From Nectonema munidae (Eukaryota; Nematomorpha; Nectonematoida; Nectonematidae): DNA of 64,000 nt. A program made the position numbers and the translations under genes. The notes below the pieces were generated by a model. It had not been told where the DNA came from and did no database searches. It saw nothing but the letters and a program-made list of their open reading frames with translations. This document shows, one piece after another, positions 23,984 through 39,180 of this stretch. The first letter of the stretch is position 1. Each line of letters begins with the position of its first letter. The DNA lies in contig JAUIRK010000925.1 in assembly GCA_030549495.1 (NCBI GenBank), positions 930,001 to 994,000 of the forward strand, read 5' to 3'.

Positions 23984-24502
23984 AGTAAAGACAAAATATC
24001 GACAAAAAACGTTGATAATTTTAATGGTGACAGTCTCAGTGTAAACATTTGTCCAAATGTAACATAATGTCGAGGTAAATAATTTTTCACTATGGTAATA
24101 CTTATACTATTACTACTACTGCTTTTAATAATAACAAAAAATGACAAAAAAACTTAATAATTCATTTAATTTATTCAAAACTAAATTTAATAGATTAATA
24201 ATTTATTAAAAATATTACAAAAAAATAGATTTTAACTTTACCAATTTTTTAAGTTGTGATTAATTATGAACAAGGGCTTCCAAAATCTCCAATCCTTGAT
24301 TGAGGGCAAAGTTTGTAACAAGTTTTTAAGTATTTAGTTGAGTCGAACAAATTTTAAGTCAAGGCCTTTTTCCAATATCTTTACCCTTAATTATTATTAT
24401 TTGTGATAACAACACTTCTGTCGTTACTTGTTATAAAAAATGTGCAAAGAACTGAGATATAAAAATATGGAAACAGCAAAGGCCTCATTTAGGGTGATAA
24501 CT

Positions 24503-27257
24503 GATACGGGCGAACAAAAATTGACCTAATAACTACAAAATTATTGACTTTATGTAAAAAAAATATTGACTTTTTCAGAAACTTTTTCTGAATTGTAAAA
24601 AAAACTATATAGCGGTTTTAAACAAAATTGCAGAAGAAAAAAATCTCGGGATTCTATAACTTCAAATTTCTAACTATGGGGCGTCTTTTTTTCCTACATG
24701 CTTGTTTTACTCAAAAAGCGCTTGGCTACATTTACAAGTTACTGCAACCTCAAATTTAAACTCTTGTTAATGCGACATTTTCATGCTTACCTAAATTTAT
24801 AAATATGATGATGGTGTCCCGGTAAGCAAAATGTTTCAAAAATGTGAGTCAAAATATAATATAAAAATAAATATAAATGGCTTCATTCTGCAAGATAAAG
24901 TACCGGAGTGTAATTGTCGATCTGAAAGAAAAATTTTTGAGAATGAAGCCAAAAACAATAAAACAAATTTAAAGTTATCCTGTTTCTTTACAATAGTTAA
25001 ATCTAAACGACTGGCAAAATAAAAGATTCTCAAAAAGTTAACACAATTCATACCGTACAATTAAGGAACAAGCTAAGGAAGCCTGAAATTTTTGAAGAAA
25101 TTCTATAAATATCAATAGAAAAGACAGGTAGATCATCAATGTTTGAAGTAAGCATAAAAAGACATCTCCGGTCCTATCATAATAATGGCAAAAGAGGCGT
25201 AAAACTGGTACGTCTTCTGTGATATCACTTGCACGCAAAATAAAATAAAGACTCCCAAAAAAATTATAATCGTGCCAAACCAAATCATATGAAATAGCAA
25301 GCGTAAAAGCCCTGGTCGTCCTCTTAGCCAAACTGATAAGCCCTAATAACTCTAAAATCTTTTCTTACTCGCCATTGATTCGGACAATGAAGAGATCTTC
25401 AAATTTCTTTTAAAGTTGCACAAAAAGTTTGGAAGAAGTAAGCGGCTCAAAATAAAGTATGTACAAAGATATATTTTTTTGTTTTTCTTTCTTGTGATTT
25501 TTAATAAATAAAATGTTCATACTAAAAATCTACAGCTTAAAAGCACAACAGAGATTTTCGATATTTTTTAAATCATATAAACGCAATTTTTTTTAAACAT
25601 GAAGATAGACAACGTTAGTAAAATAAGTGAAAAATTTCAATAAAAAATTTTAGCTTTATTATACAGAAGAATTAAAATATACAAGAAAATAATTAAAAAA
25701 TATTAGAAGATGAAAAGTTTCTCTTTTGCTAGAAGTTTTTTTAGCATAGAAAAAGACCTCTCTACTGAACAAGTTGTAGGTTGGCATTTCTGCATAAATA
25801 CTAGGAGATATATCTTGCTTTATCAGTTCTATAATATCTTTAATGTCGTTGTTTTCAAATCTTTTGTTCAAATAGTTTTTGATTCCACAATCATCTTGAT
25901 CAAACTTGATAGAATAAAAAAGTTTTAGGCATTTTTAATGCTAAAATTAGTCGATTCAATTTTTTCAACAAGCTGCGCCAACTGGATATAGTTTTGTTTT
26001 ATGTTAACCAGCTGTTCATGTAACTTTGAACAACTGACGCTCTCTTTTGCTTTTTTAACCAAAACTCCATTTTGCTTTCAAAATTATTCACGATTTCTTT
26101 CACTTTTGGTAAGTGGTCGCAGTAGTAAGAAGCAGCATTCAACCAGCTGGCCCACCTTGTAACAATTGGAGCTGGAGGGTATCCGATACTTTCAAAAGCA
26201 AATTTTCTTTTCTTATTTTTAACAGTGAGGTCCTTGGTTGTGGCAATCAAGTAATCAACTTCTTTAAAATAAAACTTTATTTTCATTGCACAATTGTGCA
26301 ATAAGTGAGCAAAACACGTTACATGAAATAAATTAAAATAAATTGATTTTAATATTTTTCCACCAGCTACGATATATTTTGCTGCAGCCGTCAGTAACAA
26401 CAAAAATTTACTTTTTTCTACTTCACTTTTTTAAGTGTCATCTGCCAGCAAAACTAAACTTTTCGATGTCAAATGCTTTTCAATTATTTTCTACTTTCAA
26501 TATCAATAATATATGTTTTCTGGCGCATCAGTTGAACCAATTAAAATATTAATAAACGTTTTTTCTTGAATTTCACTTTCATCAATCATCAAAAAAACAT
26601 TTTTACCCATAATTTTTTTTCTGATGTTTTCTAACATATCTTCAGCAAGATCTTTAACGATGATTCTACTAGAAGAAACAGGTGGTAATATGTATCCTAA
26701 ACTGGTAAAAAAATTTCATTGATGCATGAGATAGTTTGTGTAGAGGTATGTTTGCTTCGAGAAAAGTTTTGACTAAGTTTTTTGAAAATGTTTTATTAGT
26801 AGGCTCCAAGTAAGTGGAAATAGGATTGCTCTTCTTACTTGGTTAACTAAGCTGATGTTTTTTTCCTTTTCTATGATGTTCAACAAAAAAGTTTTTTTCA
26901 TGCTTAACAACTACATTGCATAGTTTACAGAGTAACTTTCTTTCAGAAGAAAAAGTAAATTCTTTAGGATATTTTTGAATAATTAAGTTTGTTTTAGTAA
27001 ATTTTCTCGAAACAGTTTTTGGTATTGAGATTTTTAATTAAATAAGGAACATGAACAATTAAAAAACTTAAAAAAAGGTTTGAAAAAATATTGACATAAA
27101 AAAAAATTATTGACTTTAAAAGAAAATATAATTTACTTTATTGACTTAAAAAATTTTCTTTTGTATTAGAAAAACATATAATAATCAAAAATATTTATTT
27201 TCAACAACTTTGAAGACTTTTAAAAAAAATTGACTTTATTGACTTTATTCCCCCTAC
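24503..27257 (-). mobile_element. hAT transposon, nearly full length, decayed
   Basis: The flanks repeat GTGATAACT exactly (24494-24502 and 27258-27266). The ends resemble each other inverted (TACGGGCGAA at the left, complement of TAGGGGGAA at the right), followed inside by TTGACTTTATTGACTTTA-like repeats at the right end. The minus strand codes a hAT transposase in broken frames. The TIR and protein match the smaller copy at 36813-38022, which lies in the opposite orientation. The stretch 24700-25650 beyond the C-terminus is long for the family and may hold a further insertion. Confidence 0.8.
25659..27015 (-). pseudogene. hAT transposase (CGGBP1-related type), broken
   Basis: From the N-terminus (27015) leftward: a zinc-finger-like LLCKLCNVVVKHEKNFFVEH (C-x2-C...H); TFLEANIPLHKLSHASM near 26750; VSSSRIIVKDLAEDMLENIR near 26650; FLMIDESEIQEKTFINILIG (the conserved Asp block) near 26560; then 134 open codons at 25999-26403 with HVTCFAHLLHNCAMKIK and PPAPIVTRWASWLNAASYYC. 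After that come FENNDIKDIIELI and a TYNLFSREVFFYAKKTSSK tail at 25659-25871. The order matches CGGBP1-type hAT transposases. Several frame breaks make it non-functional. The 134-codon piece is the best preserved. Confidence 0.72.
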
Positions 27258-27577
27258 GTGATAACTAAAGAATACATAGTAATATATAAAATAGTAACAG
27301 AAGTCATAGTAGTAAAACAATAAAAAAATTATTAACATCAACAATATGTGTTGATGAAATGTAGACATTTTTGTCCGTCAACATTAAGACCGTTGAGGTT
27401 AAAACTGCCAACATTTTGTCTGCCGACAGTTTGTCCATCGGCTATTTGTCTATTTACGAAAAACGCTATATATAAGAAAATTTCATCACAATTTCTCAAT
27501 TTTTAGTTTAAAATTTTTAACGTCATGAGTACGTACTCCTAAGGTGCTGATGAGAGTTTCTAGAGGGCGAATGTCCA

Positions 27578-27600
27578 TAACCCTAACCCTAACCCTAACC
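27578..27600. repeat. Interstitial telomere-like repeat (CCCTAA)n
   Basis: About 3.7 perfect copies of CCCTAA. A similar run in the opposite orientation is at 48316-48333. It matches the ancestral animal telomere repeat rather than the TTAGG of most arthropods. Confidence 0.7.
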
Positions 27601-28078
27601 TGGAGTGGTGTAATTGCAAATGACCGTATAAAATAGTATCACCAGACCAGAAATTTTCAGAGAGGCTTTCCTCAAACCTATGCAAACGTTTCTTGGCCAG
27701 TGATAACTTTTTTCAATGATTTAATAGACTTTAGAAATAGTCGAGAAGAGTTAGCAGACTTATAAATCGCAATAATGATAACTTCTTAATTGTAAAAATA
27801 ATTCTATCAGAGTTGTCGTTAAATTATAAATTGAAGAATTCAAAATGCTAAATCAAAGAAAATATATTTTAAGATATGCACAAAAAATCGCAAGTTAAAG
27901 TTTTTAGAACTTATGAAGTAGGTCATCAAATTATAGAGTGAAAAACACACAGAAATATATCTGAATTAAAAAATACACGCCAGGAATGTCAAAGAAAAGA
28001 GATCTGAAAAAAAGCTGGAGTGGAAAAGGTATCAATCAAAATGAAATGGAAAAGTTTAAGAATGATGTATTAAAGTAC

Positions 28079-28289
28079 CTGGCCTTGTAGTCGGTTTCAT
28101 GTCAATGTTGTATACTCTTTCACTAACTGAAGGAGTTTTTGCGCGTTTCTCGCCTACAGAGGTACGCGAACAATTCTTGGGAGAATCCGCAGCCGTGGTA
28201 CGAAGAGAAGGGGGGAGAGGAATCATCGATTCATTGAAGTGATTCCATTCGGAGATGCGCAAGATTTGTTGTTGAGATGTTTTAAACAT
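28079..28289 (-). CDS. Probable first coding exon of an unidentified host gene
   Basis: The minus-strand frame opens with an ATG (28289-28287) in the context GAAATG and runs 70 codons plus one base to a good donor, CCAG|GTACTT, at 28078. The peptide begins MFKTSQQQILRISEWNHF and continues Ser/Thr/Pro- and Lys/Arg-rich, for example GEKRAKTPSVSERVYNIDMK. It looks like a disordered, phosphorylatable N-terminus. G+C is well above the flanks. The frame is open for a short way upstream of the ATG (LDVSSFYNNE) but no acceptor is seen, which suits a 5'-terminal exon. Downstream exons are not certain; the terminal exon at 22194-22307 is a candidate end. No family recognised. Confidence 0.5.
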
Positions 28290-28790
28290 TTCGTTGTTGT
28301 AAAAAGAAGAGACGTCCAAAACAAATTACAAAATAAAAATAAAGTGTATGAGTAGGATTATGTGTCTATATTTGTCTAACGAAGATAACGGCAAAGCTCG
28401 CTGCTTCATTACTGTGCACATAAACATTCGGTCGGACATATTTTGTTTATTTTCTGTTTTGGCGTTTCTGACGAAAATTCTTTTATAACAACGAGATAGG
28501 AAAAGATTTGAGATGCAAATAATGTAAAAAGTTGCCTCACGCGAAACAATGAAAAGTTGCTGGTAGAGTAAAGTTAGAAGGTTTATAAAAAATTAATGTT
28601 TGGTTTTTTGAGTAGTAGCAGCGATTGAAAATGTAAAATAAGAAAGTAACTAATTATTTGTAATGATGATACGAGAAATTTGATTGAGCAAATGACAAGA
28701 ATTATGCGAGTAAAGGAATTCGAGTGTTGAGTTATGATGATAATTGGATAAGTGGATGTGATCTATATTTATGATACTATGCTGATGTTG
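28290..28790. other. Possible promoter/5' region, otherwise AT-rich
   Basis: This lies upstream of the predicted first exon at 28079-28289. The segment 28380-28450 has higher G+C and several CpG. No TATA box or defined element can be called with confidence. Confidence 0.25.
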
Positions 28791-28792
28791 TG

Positions 28793-30376
<1,584 letters not shown>

Positions 30377-30502
30377 GGAAGGAAGGAAGGAAAGTTTTAT
30401 TTTTACGCGCAACTACAATACATGAAAGTAGGTATAGGTACAGTCACGCGGATGAAAAGATTATAATCTCAAATGTATATATTTAGTGAAGACATAAGTT
30501 CG

Positions 30503-32665
30503 TCATAACTTTGAAAAAGGTAGGTTTTCAATTTTTTTGAAATTAGCTAGATTTTCGCATTCTTTCAGGAAACGAGGCATCAAGTTCCATAGTTTGAATG
30601 CATTGTAGAGTGAGGTTACTTTTTGTGAGGTTTGGAGACTAAAATTTGTACTATTAATTTCAGCAGGTAAAGCAAGAACAATTGGTTTTTGGTATTTATA
30701 ACAGTTATATAATAATGTCATAATTTTGAAAACTATTCTCTTTTCAAGATTTAGCCAATGTAAATCAACGAGAACTTCGGAAACACTTTCATGTCTTTTT
30801 TTTCGAGATATTAGTCGTGCGCAATCGTTCTGTAAAACTTGAAGTTTTTTCAATTTTGTCTTCGGTAACCCATAGAGTAGAGAATTGCCATAGTCTAGTC
30901 GACTTACAACAAAGGCATTAACGAGTGTAATAAGGTGATTTCTGGTAAGAAACTTTTTGAATTGTTGCAAATTTCTTAAAAATAAGTAGCCTTCTTTGAC
31001 TTTGGACTTTATAAATGCATCAAAAGTCAAATTTCGGTCAAGAAGGACTCCAAGTACGTTGACTTCTTTTTTAATTTTAAGTATGTTATTTTCAACACAG
31101 AAGCCATCGAAGATTAGATCGTTCTGCTTAGTAAAAACAATAGCTTGAGTCTTTTTGTCATTTAGTTTGAGTTTGTATTTCTTCATTAGGTCTTTTATTT
31201 TCATGTACAGATTAGGAACTCTTTTTTCAAATGTTAAAGTTTCAAAATTAGAGTGGAATGGCATGCATAAGTACAGATCATCTGCAAAGCCCAAGACATC
31301 AAAGCCAAGATCTTCAATATAGTCTAGCAAAGGAGATATGTAAATGTTAAAGAAGAGAGGTCCAAGGACCGATCCTTGGGGGACTCCATAACTGGAATCG
31401 AGAGAGCTAGAAATATATCCATCAATACATGTTGAGTACGTTCTGTTTTCAAAATATGAGGATATCCAACTTAGAGCATTATTCCTCAGGCCGAATTTCT
31501 TTTCTAAAATTTTTAACAATATTTTTCTGTCAAGGGTATCGAAGGCAGATTTAATATCCAAAGCAAGTAACAATGTGTTGAGATTTTTTGACATGTTGAC
31601 TTTTATTCCATTAACCAAAGTGTAAAGTAATGTTTCTGTACTGCAGTGTTTTTGATAAGCGAAAAGATTTTTCCTGATCAGGTTATTGGCATGTAGGTGA
31701 TCCGAGAGTCTCCTTAGCACGACTCTTTCGGCAAGCCTACTTAAGAAAGTAAGGCTAGAAATGGGTCGAAAATCATTTAGATCATCTAAGTTAGCGGTTG
31801 CGTGCTTGGGAACAGGTGTTAGGATTGCATCTTTATTAAAAAAGAAGGCTCCTCTCGTAAATGACATGTTGATGTAGAAAACATAATATGGTAGAAAAAC
31901 ATCTAGACAGCATTTGAGCATTTCTGAGTTAAGGTAATCAGCTTGGCCCACTTTAATTCCATGTAAACTGATAATATCTGCAAGTTCAACCTGATCAGTT
32001 GGAAAAAAGATATTCAGTGATAAACAATGCGTGTTTTCAATTGTGAATGTACATTCGTGGTATTTGGAGGTGCTTTCATTCATGTCTTCAACAATCGCAA
32101 GTACTTTTTTGTGAAAGAAGTTATTGAAGAGATTAGCTAACTTTGTTTTGTCATCAGAGTAAGGAAGAGTACTATGAGGCTTTTTGAAATTGGACATCTC
32201 ACGAACAAAGCTATAGAGGGACTTGGAATCGCTTGCTCTATTTATAAACTTGTCACAGTATTTCTTTTTACATTCTTCGAGAAGTAGTGAAGTGGAAGTT
32301 CTTAAAGCTTCATATATTTTGCGGTCAGCTTCATTCCTAGTTTTTAACCATTTTGTATATATTTTTCTTCTACGATTTCTTGATTTAATGAATTCACGCG
32401 AAAACCACTTAGGTCTGGACAGGCGCACCACTTTAGTCACTCTAGGAGCATGTTCGTTTGTAGTTGTTTCAATTACTGAGCAAAATTTGTTGAGTGAAAA
32501 ACAAGCTTCAGTACTTTCATTTTGTATAGAAAATAGTCTTGCTTTTAGGTCATGCTTGAACAAGTCTTTATTGACACAAGAAAAAATTCTATAAATGATG
32601 GATTTCTCCTTTATTTCTGAAGGTTCTTTAGAACTAAGAGAAAAGACAACGGGGGTAGTGATCAC
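30503..32665 (-). CDS. LINE reverse transcriptase, 720 open codons
   Basis: This is the polymerase of a CR1/L2-like LINE, which copies element RNA into DNA at a nicked target. Residues 1-250 are the linker after the endonuclease. NDFRPISSL lies at 297-305 (fingers). LALDIKSAFDTLD at 367-379 holds the first catalytic Asp. YGVPQGSVLGPLFFNIY at 426-442 is motif B. GFADDLYLC at 459-467 holds the catalytic Asp pair. NVLGVLLDRNLTF at 536-548 is the thumb-side motif. A CR1-style VDLHWLNLEKRIVFKI block at 633-648 and an LWNLMPRFL tail follow. All key RT residues are present. The real start would be upstream in the endonuclease frame; the ATG/TTG here is only the frame's opening. Confidence 0.85.
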   Translation of the reverse strand: MITTPVVFSLSSKEPSEIKEKSIIYRIFSCVNKDLFKHDLKARLFSIQNESTEACFSLNKFCSVIETTTNEHAPRVTKVVRLSRPKWFSREFIKSRNRRRKIYTKWLKTRNEADRKIYEALRTSTSLLLEECKKKYCDKFINRASDSKSLYSFVREMSNFKKPHSTLPYSDDKTKLANLFNNFFHKKVLAIVEDMNESTSKYHECTFTIENTHCLSLNIFFPTDQVELADIISLHGIKVGQADYLNSEMLKCCLDVFLPYYVFYINMSFTRGAFFFNKDAILTPVPKHATANLDDLNDFRPISSLTFLSRLAERVVLRRLSDHLHANNLIRKNLFAYQKHCSTETLLYTLVNGIKVNMSKNLNTLLLALDIKSAFDTLDRKILLKILEKKFGLRNNALSWISSYFENRTYSTCIDGYISSSLDSSYGVPQGSVLGPLFFNIYISPLLDYIEDLGFDVLGFADDLYLCMPFHSNFETLTFEKRVPNLYMKIKDLMKKYKLKLNDKKTQAIVFTKQNDLIFDGFCVENNILKIKKEVNVLGVLLDRNLTFDAFIKSKVKEGYLFLRNLQQFKKFLTRNHLITLVNAFVVSRLDYGNSLLYGLPKTKLKKLQVLQNDCARLISRKKRHESVSEVLVDLHWLNLEKRIVFKIMTLLYNCYKYQKPIVLALPAEINSTNFSLQTSQKVTSLYNAFKLWNLMPRFLKECENLANFKKIENLPFSKL

Positions 32666-33036
32666 TCAAATTAATTGGATAGATTTCAGGAGTAAGGCAT
32701 GTCATCAGTGAACTCTCACAAAATATGTTATCAAGACAATGCCCAGCAACGTGAGTTTGGACTTTTAACAAAGGATGGAGATCAAATTGATCAAGTGCGC
32801 TGAGGAGCTTTGAAGTGAAGGCATTATTATGAGAATCAAAATGTACGTTAAAGTCCCCAAGTATAAGATTATATGAAATGACCCTGTTTAGTGAATTAAT
32901 CATATCAGAAATTTCAATTAAAAACTCTCTAAAGGAAGCTCTTATTAATCTGTATACAAGAACAAAAGTAATGTTGTAATATGGAAAGTTCAATACGCAG
33001 CCAATGGATTCAAAAGTTTTGTATGTTTTGAGTTTA
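32634..33036 (-). pseudogene. LINE endonuclease, C-terminal half
   Basis: This reads FPYYNITFVLVYRLI, then LILGDFNVHFDSHNNAF (the GDFN motif), TKLLSALDQFDLHPLL, the HVAGHCLDNIFCES block and NLSDHYP (the catalytic SDH). That is the second half of an APE-type endonuclease. The first half is lost at the 33037 junction. It overlaps the RT frame by about 30 bp in another reading frame. Confidence 0.75.
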
Positions 33037-35085
<2,049 letters not shown>

Positions 35086-35099
35086 CTGCTGCTGCTGCT

Positions 35100-35969
35100 A
35101 AAACACGAAAAATGAACATCTAATGGAGACTGTCTTCGACTCAGTCAGTATATATCTGAATTATGAGGCTTAATAAAAATGTGAGCATTTTTTTTCTAGA
35201 TCACTTTTTAACTCAGAATGGGGTGGGGATGAGTGAGAAAAAAAAGACCAAGGGGTAAGGGCTCCATTCAGGACCTTTGCCCTGGGGCGCACGATCCCTT
35301 TTATACGGTCTGGTTTCTATTACTAAGCGGTATTCTTATATTTGAAACATATAATATTAACTATTAAAGATTTGTTCAATTTTTTTAAAAGTAATTACAA
35401 ACACATTCTCCCTTTCTCAAGCTTTCACAAACTTCAAGAATAAATAGTTAATAATTAGACGAGCTAAAGAAAATTTTTTCTCTAACTTTGCCACAAAATC
35501 ATTAATGAAGATATATAAGAGAAAAATGTAATGCATTGAATATACACTCGTATAATTGCTTTTAAATTGATTGTTGTTATCTGTGCTATCGTGTGTTTAA
35601 GATTTTAATTAAAATGTCCACACAAACCGATTTAAATTTTATCACGTCGTGAAAAGCACACCACGACAATGTACTTAAAACACTAAAAAATAGTAGATAA
35701 TTTTCTTTCTTTTTTTATATAAAAAAGCCTTCTTAGTAATATTTTTAGCTCAAAATCTTAGATCGAAATTTATAAGTAAAGAGAAAGTTGTTGAGAAAGA
35801 GTAAATAAGTTTACTTATAAATGAGTGAAACTTTTAATCAAATAAATTATTTGGTAGCTTCGTAACGGTATAACTGAGAAAATTACTTTGTTCATTCAAG
35901 GAATATAGTTTGTTCAAGAAGTTTCATATTCGTTGAAAGGTTTTGTTAACTTCACAAATAATTTGTTAC
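35100..35969. other. AT-rich stretch, no gene recognised
   Basis: A short G+C-richer patch lies at 35215-35325 (several CCC/GGG runs). It looks like repeat debris, without identifiable ends. Confidence 0.35.
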
Positions 35970-35971
35970 TA

Positions 35972-36341
35972 CAGTCGACTATCACTAATTCGGAATGCTT
36001 GGGATTCGGCCTTTCCGAATTAATAATTTTTTCCGGATTAGAGATGCTTCCTATTTTAATAAAAAAGCATACTTTGCTTACTCAATTTCTCTCAGTATAA
36101 ACTTGTTTCTAACTAAAATTGTTTAAGATGCTTTGTTCTTTTCTTAATTAGTTTTTCTTACAAGACATAAAGACAATTCTGCTTCATTTATATAACCCTT
36201 TAATTTCTAAACCTTCAAGAAGATGTTGTTAATTGAATCCATCTTTCGATAAATTTACTAAATAAAAGATTTTCGGTTAATCAAAGTTCCGGTTTAACGA
36301 AGGTCCAAATTAGTGATTTTCGGATTAGAGGTAGTCAAATG
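35972..36341. mobile_element. pogo/Tigger-like MITE
   Basis: A 370-bp non-coding element flanked by TA on both sides (35970-35971, 36342-36343). The ends are imperfect inverted repeats: CAGTCGACTATCACTAATTC at the left, and the complement of the right end reads CATTTGACTACCTCTAATCC. Internal TTCCGAATTA and TTCGGATTAGAG stretches extend the symmetry. TA duplication plus CAGT..ACTA..TAATTCGGA ends are typical of pogo/Tigger-group MITEs. Confidence 0.7.
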
Positions 36342-36464
36342 TAATAAAAATTTCTGTTGATACATTTGCTAATAAGGCTCTCTAAACTACGATATCGTAT
36401 GAGACATTCTGACGAGAAATACTGGTTGGAAGTTGTGATGATGAAAAGAGATACGAGAGATTTT

Positions 36465-36600
36465 ATTGTTGGGCGATAAATTTCTCCTGATATATATCTT
36501 TTGCTTTATATCGATATATATCAGTGATAAATATATAGGACTAGATTTATTTATCACCTGCTATAGAGTTTCATTACTTTTAAATATATCATGGATCTCA
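36465..36600. mobile_element. Left-end fragment of the 4-kb hAT family
   Basis: GTTGGGCGATAAATT and the sequence after it (ATATATATC repeats, then TTTATTTATCACCTGCTATAG and TTTAAATATATCATGGAT) match the left end of the element at 49660-53712 (49660-49890). No right end is found, so this is a truncated copy. Confidence 0.6.
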
Positions 36601-36639
36601 TAACCTGTAGTACGGTTGAACGCGGGTAGACAACTTGAG

Positions 36640-39180
36640 TGTCATCTCCAACCCGTATACTACAATGATTCATCTCCAACCTGTATACTACGATGGTTTC
36701 TATTCCATGTACAAATGACTAGGGAGACAATGTTCAACTTTCTGTTCACATTTTGTTAGATGTAAGATTTGATATATCTCATTCGGGGAGACGATGCTAC
36801 ATAAGTTATTACCAGGGCGAGTAAAAGTCAATAAAGTCAACTTTTATTTCCGTTTAGCAAAAACTCTTTGAAGAAGATCTTTACTTGTTTAGTCTAAAAA
36901 ATTTTGAACTAATTTCAAATTTTTAAATCAATCAAAGTCAATTTTTCAAGTTTAGGTCAATAAAGTCAATTTTATATTTAACACTTTTTGATTCAATGTG
37001 CCTAAAATTGTTATAAGCAAACATACAAGATTTCTTCTTTATATCAACACTTCCACAATAGTTGGGTTTTTTTTCTTCTAATAAAAGGATTTACTGTAAA
37101 GTTTGCCTCACTTAGGTTAAACATGAAGAAATTTTTTGTAAGACAATTTTTTTTGTTGATAAACGCGGTTACATACGATATATCCGCTGCAGAAGTTGGG
37201 GAATTTTATTCCAAAACTTTTTTATCATTGCATGTTTTTCACATCTTTTACACAAGTTTACCTTAATAGTTAAGTTATCCTGCAAAATTTTAGATTACCG
37301 GCATTAAATCATTCAAAATTAGTAATAGAAAAAGACGTTCTCTTTTCAAACCTATCGGCAACACTTCAGTTTCAATTGTAACGAAATTGACAAATTGGTT
37401 GCAAGCAGCAAAATATTTTCATTAAATCTTCCAGCAGTGAAGAAATTAATGATGAAGATGATGGAATTTTATTACCAAATATCAAGAAATTGTTAAAAAA
37501 AAGAAAATCTGTGTCAAAACTTGCTAACAATAATAATTAGAGAATATTCACGAACATTGATTTAGTAGGAAAAGTCAACATAGAGACTCTTTCAGTCGAA
37601 GATGCCTTTACTTGTTTCAACATTATTTCATTTTAGACGAAGGTCGCGTTAAAAGTTATCTTGAAAATAGATTCAAATAAAATGAAATCAATAAAATCAT
37701 GAATATGGAAAACTCTCAAATACCTCGCAGTACTTATCCCAAATTACAAAATTTTCAAGCTTTAACTTTAGAAGTAGAAAGATCTTTTTCTAAACTAAAA
37801 AAGCTGCTAGAAAATATCGAATTTTAAATCAGAAAATGTCATTAATTATATGTTGTTGTATTACAAAGTCATGGATTCTTTGAAATAATTTTCAATACTT
37901 TCTCTAAAGTGTTCATAGTTGTTCAATTCAATGAAACTTTAAAAAGTGAATAAAGTCAATTTTTTCTCTGAGTAAAAGTCAATTTTTTTTCCAATTTTTT
38001 GGGTCAATTTTTTTTTGCCCTGGTTATTACCTATATACCTGTATACTACGATGGTTCATCTCCAACCTTTATACTGCGATGATTCATTTCAAACTTGTCA
38101 GTTCATATTTTGCTAAATGCAAGATTTGATATACCTCATTCGGGGAGACGATGTTACATAAGTTATTACCTATATTTATAATATGGGTAATAATATATAT
38201 AAATTATAAATAGTTAAAACTCTTGATAAAGACCGAAAGGTTAAAAAATTAAGTAGATTTATTTTGTTCGTAAAGTCAAGAAATAAAATTATTTTTCTTT
38301 TGAAAATCTATTTGATTCTTTCATTCGTATTAAATAATATATTTGTCAAATAAACAAAATAAAATTCTGTAATCAAAGAATCGAAAAATATTCTTTAAAA
38401 AATCAAAACATAAACTTTCTGTTCATATTTTGCTACCTCATGCGATGTTACAAAAGTTATTACCTATATTTTGCAATTTGCAGGATTTTAAATAATATAT
38501 TTGTCAAATAATCAAAATAAAATTCTGTAATCAAAGAATCGAAAAATGTTCAAATCACAAAATATTTATTCTTTTTAAATATATCGTTGGCTTCCGTTAC
38601 TTTTAGTTTCATATGTGCACAATTTGATAAAAATTATTTGAGACAAAGTTTATCTTTCTATTCTAAAAGTAAGTTTAAGATAAACGTTGTCCCTCTAATA
38701 ATTTATATCAAATTATGCATTTAGGTAACTAAAAGTAACGGGCCCAACGATATATTTAAAAAGAATAAATATTTTGTGATTTGAACATTTTTTGATTTAT
38801 TGATTACAGAATTTTATTTTGATTATTTGACAAATGTAATATTTAATATAGTGCAAATTGCAAAAATATAGGAATAACTTTTGTAACATCGGTATATCAA
38901 ATCTTACATCTAGCAAAATATGAACAGAAAATTGAATATTTTTTAAAGAATATTTTTCGATTCTTTGATTCCAGAATTTTATTTTAATAATTTGACAAAT
39001 TTATTATTTTAAATCGTCAAAAATATAGGTAATAACTTTTGTAACATCGTCTCCCCGAATGAGGTATATCAAATCTTACATCTAGCAAAATGTGAACAGA
39101 AAGTTGAACATCGTCTCCTTAGTCATTTGTACATGGAATAGAAACCATCGTAGTATACAGGTTGGAGATGAATCAGCGTA
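36640..39180. repeat. Large imperfect palindrome (foldback), about 1.3 kb without its insertion
   Basis: The left arm (36640-36812 plus 38023-38656) and right arm (about 38670-39175) are inverted copies, centred near 38660. Shared blocks include TACTACGATGGTTTCTATTC, GATTTGATATACCTCATTCG, CGGGGAGACGATGTTAC and TTTAAATATATCGTTGG. Within each arm a unit of about 190 bp (TTCTGTTCATATTTTGC ... AAAGAATCGAAAAAT) is repeated, and the outer end has tandem CATCTCCAACCTGTATAC units. No coding region. The left arm is interrupted by the hAT at 36813-38022. Confidence 0.8.
36813..38022 (+). mobile_element. hAT transposon, 1.2 kb, internally deleted
   Basis: A perfect 8-bp target duplication GTTATTAC (36805-36812 and 38023-38030) encloses ends CAGGGCGAGTAAAAGTC and the complement CAGGGCAAAAAAAAATTG. 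Plus-strand transposase pieces remain. HLLHKFTLIVK lies near 37245. PVSIVTKLTNWLQAAKYF lies near 37365. The C-terminal dimerisation motif ALTLEVERSFSKLKKLL lies near 37760. They match the protein of the 24503-27257 element, so this is a shortened, inactive copy inserted in the foldback. Confidence 0.85.
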
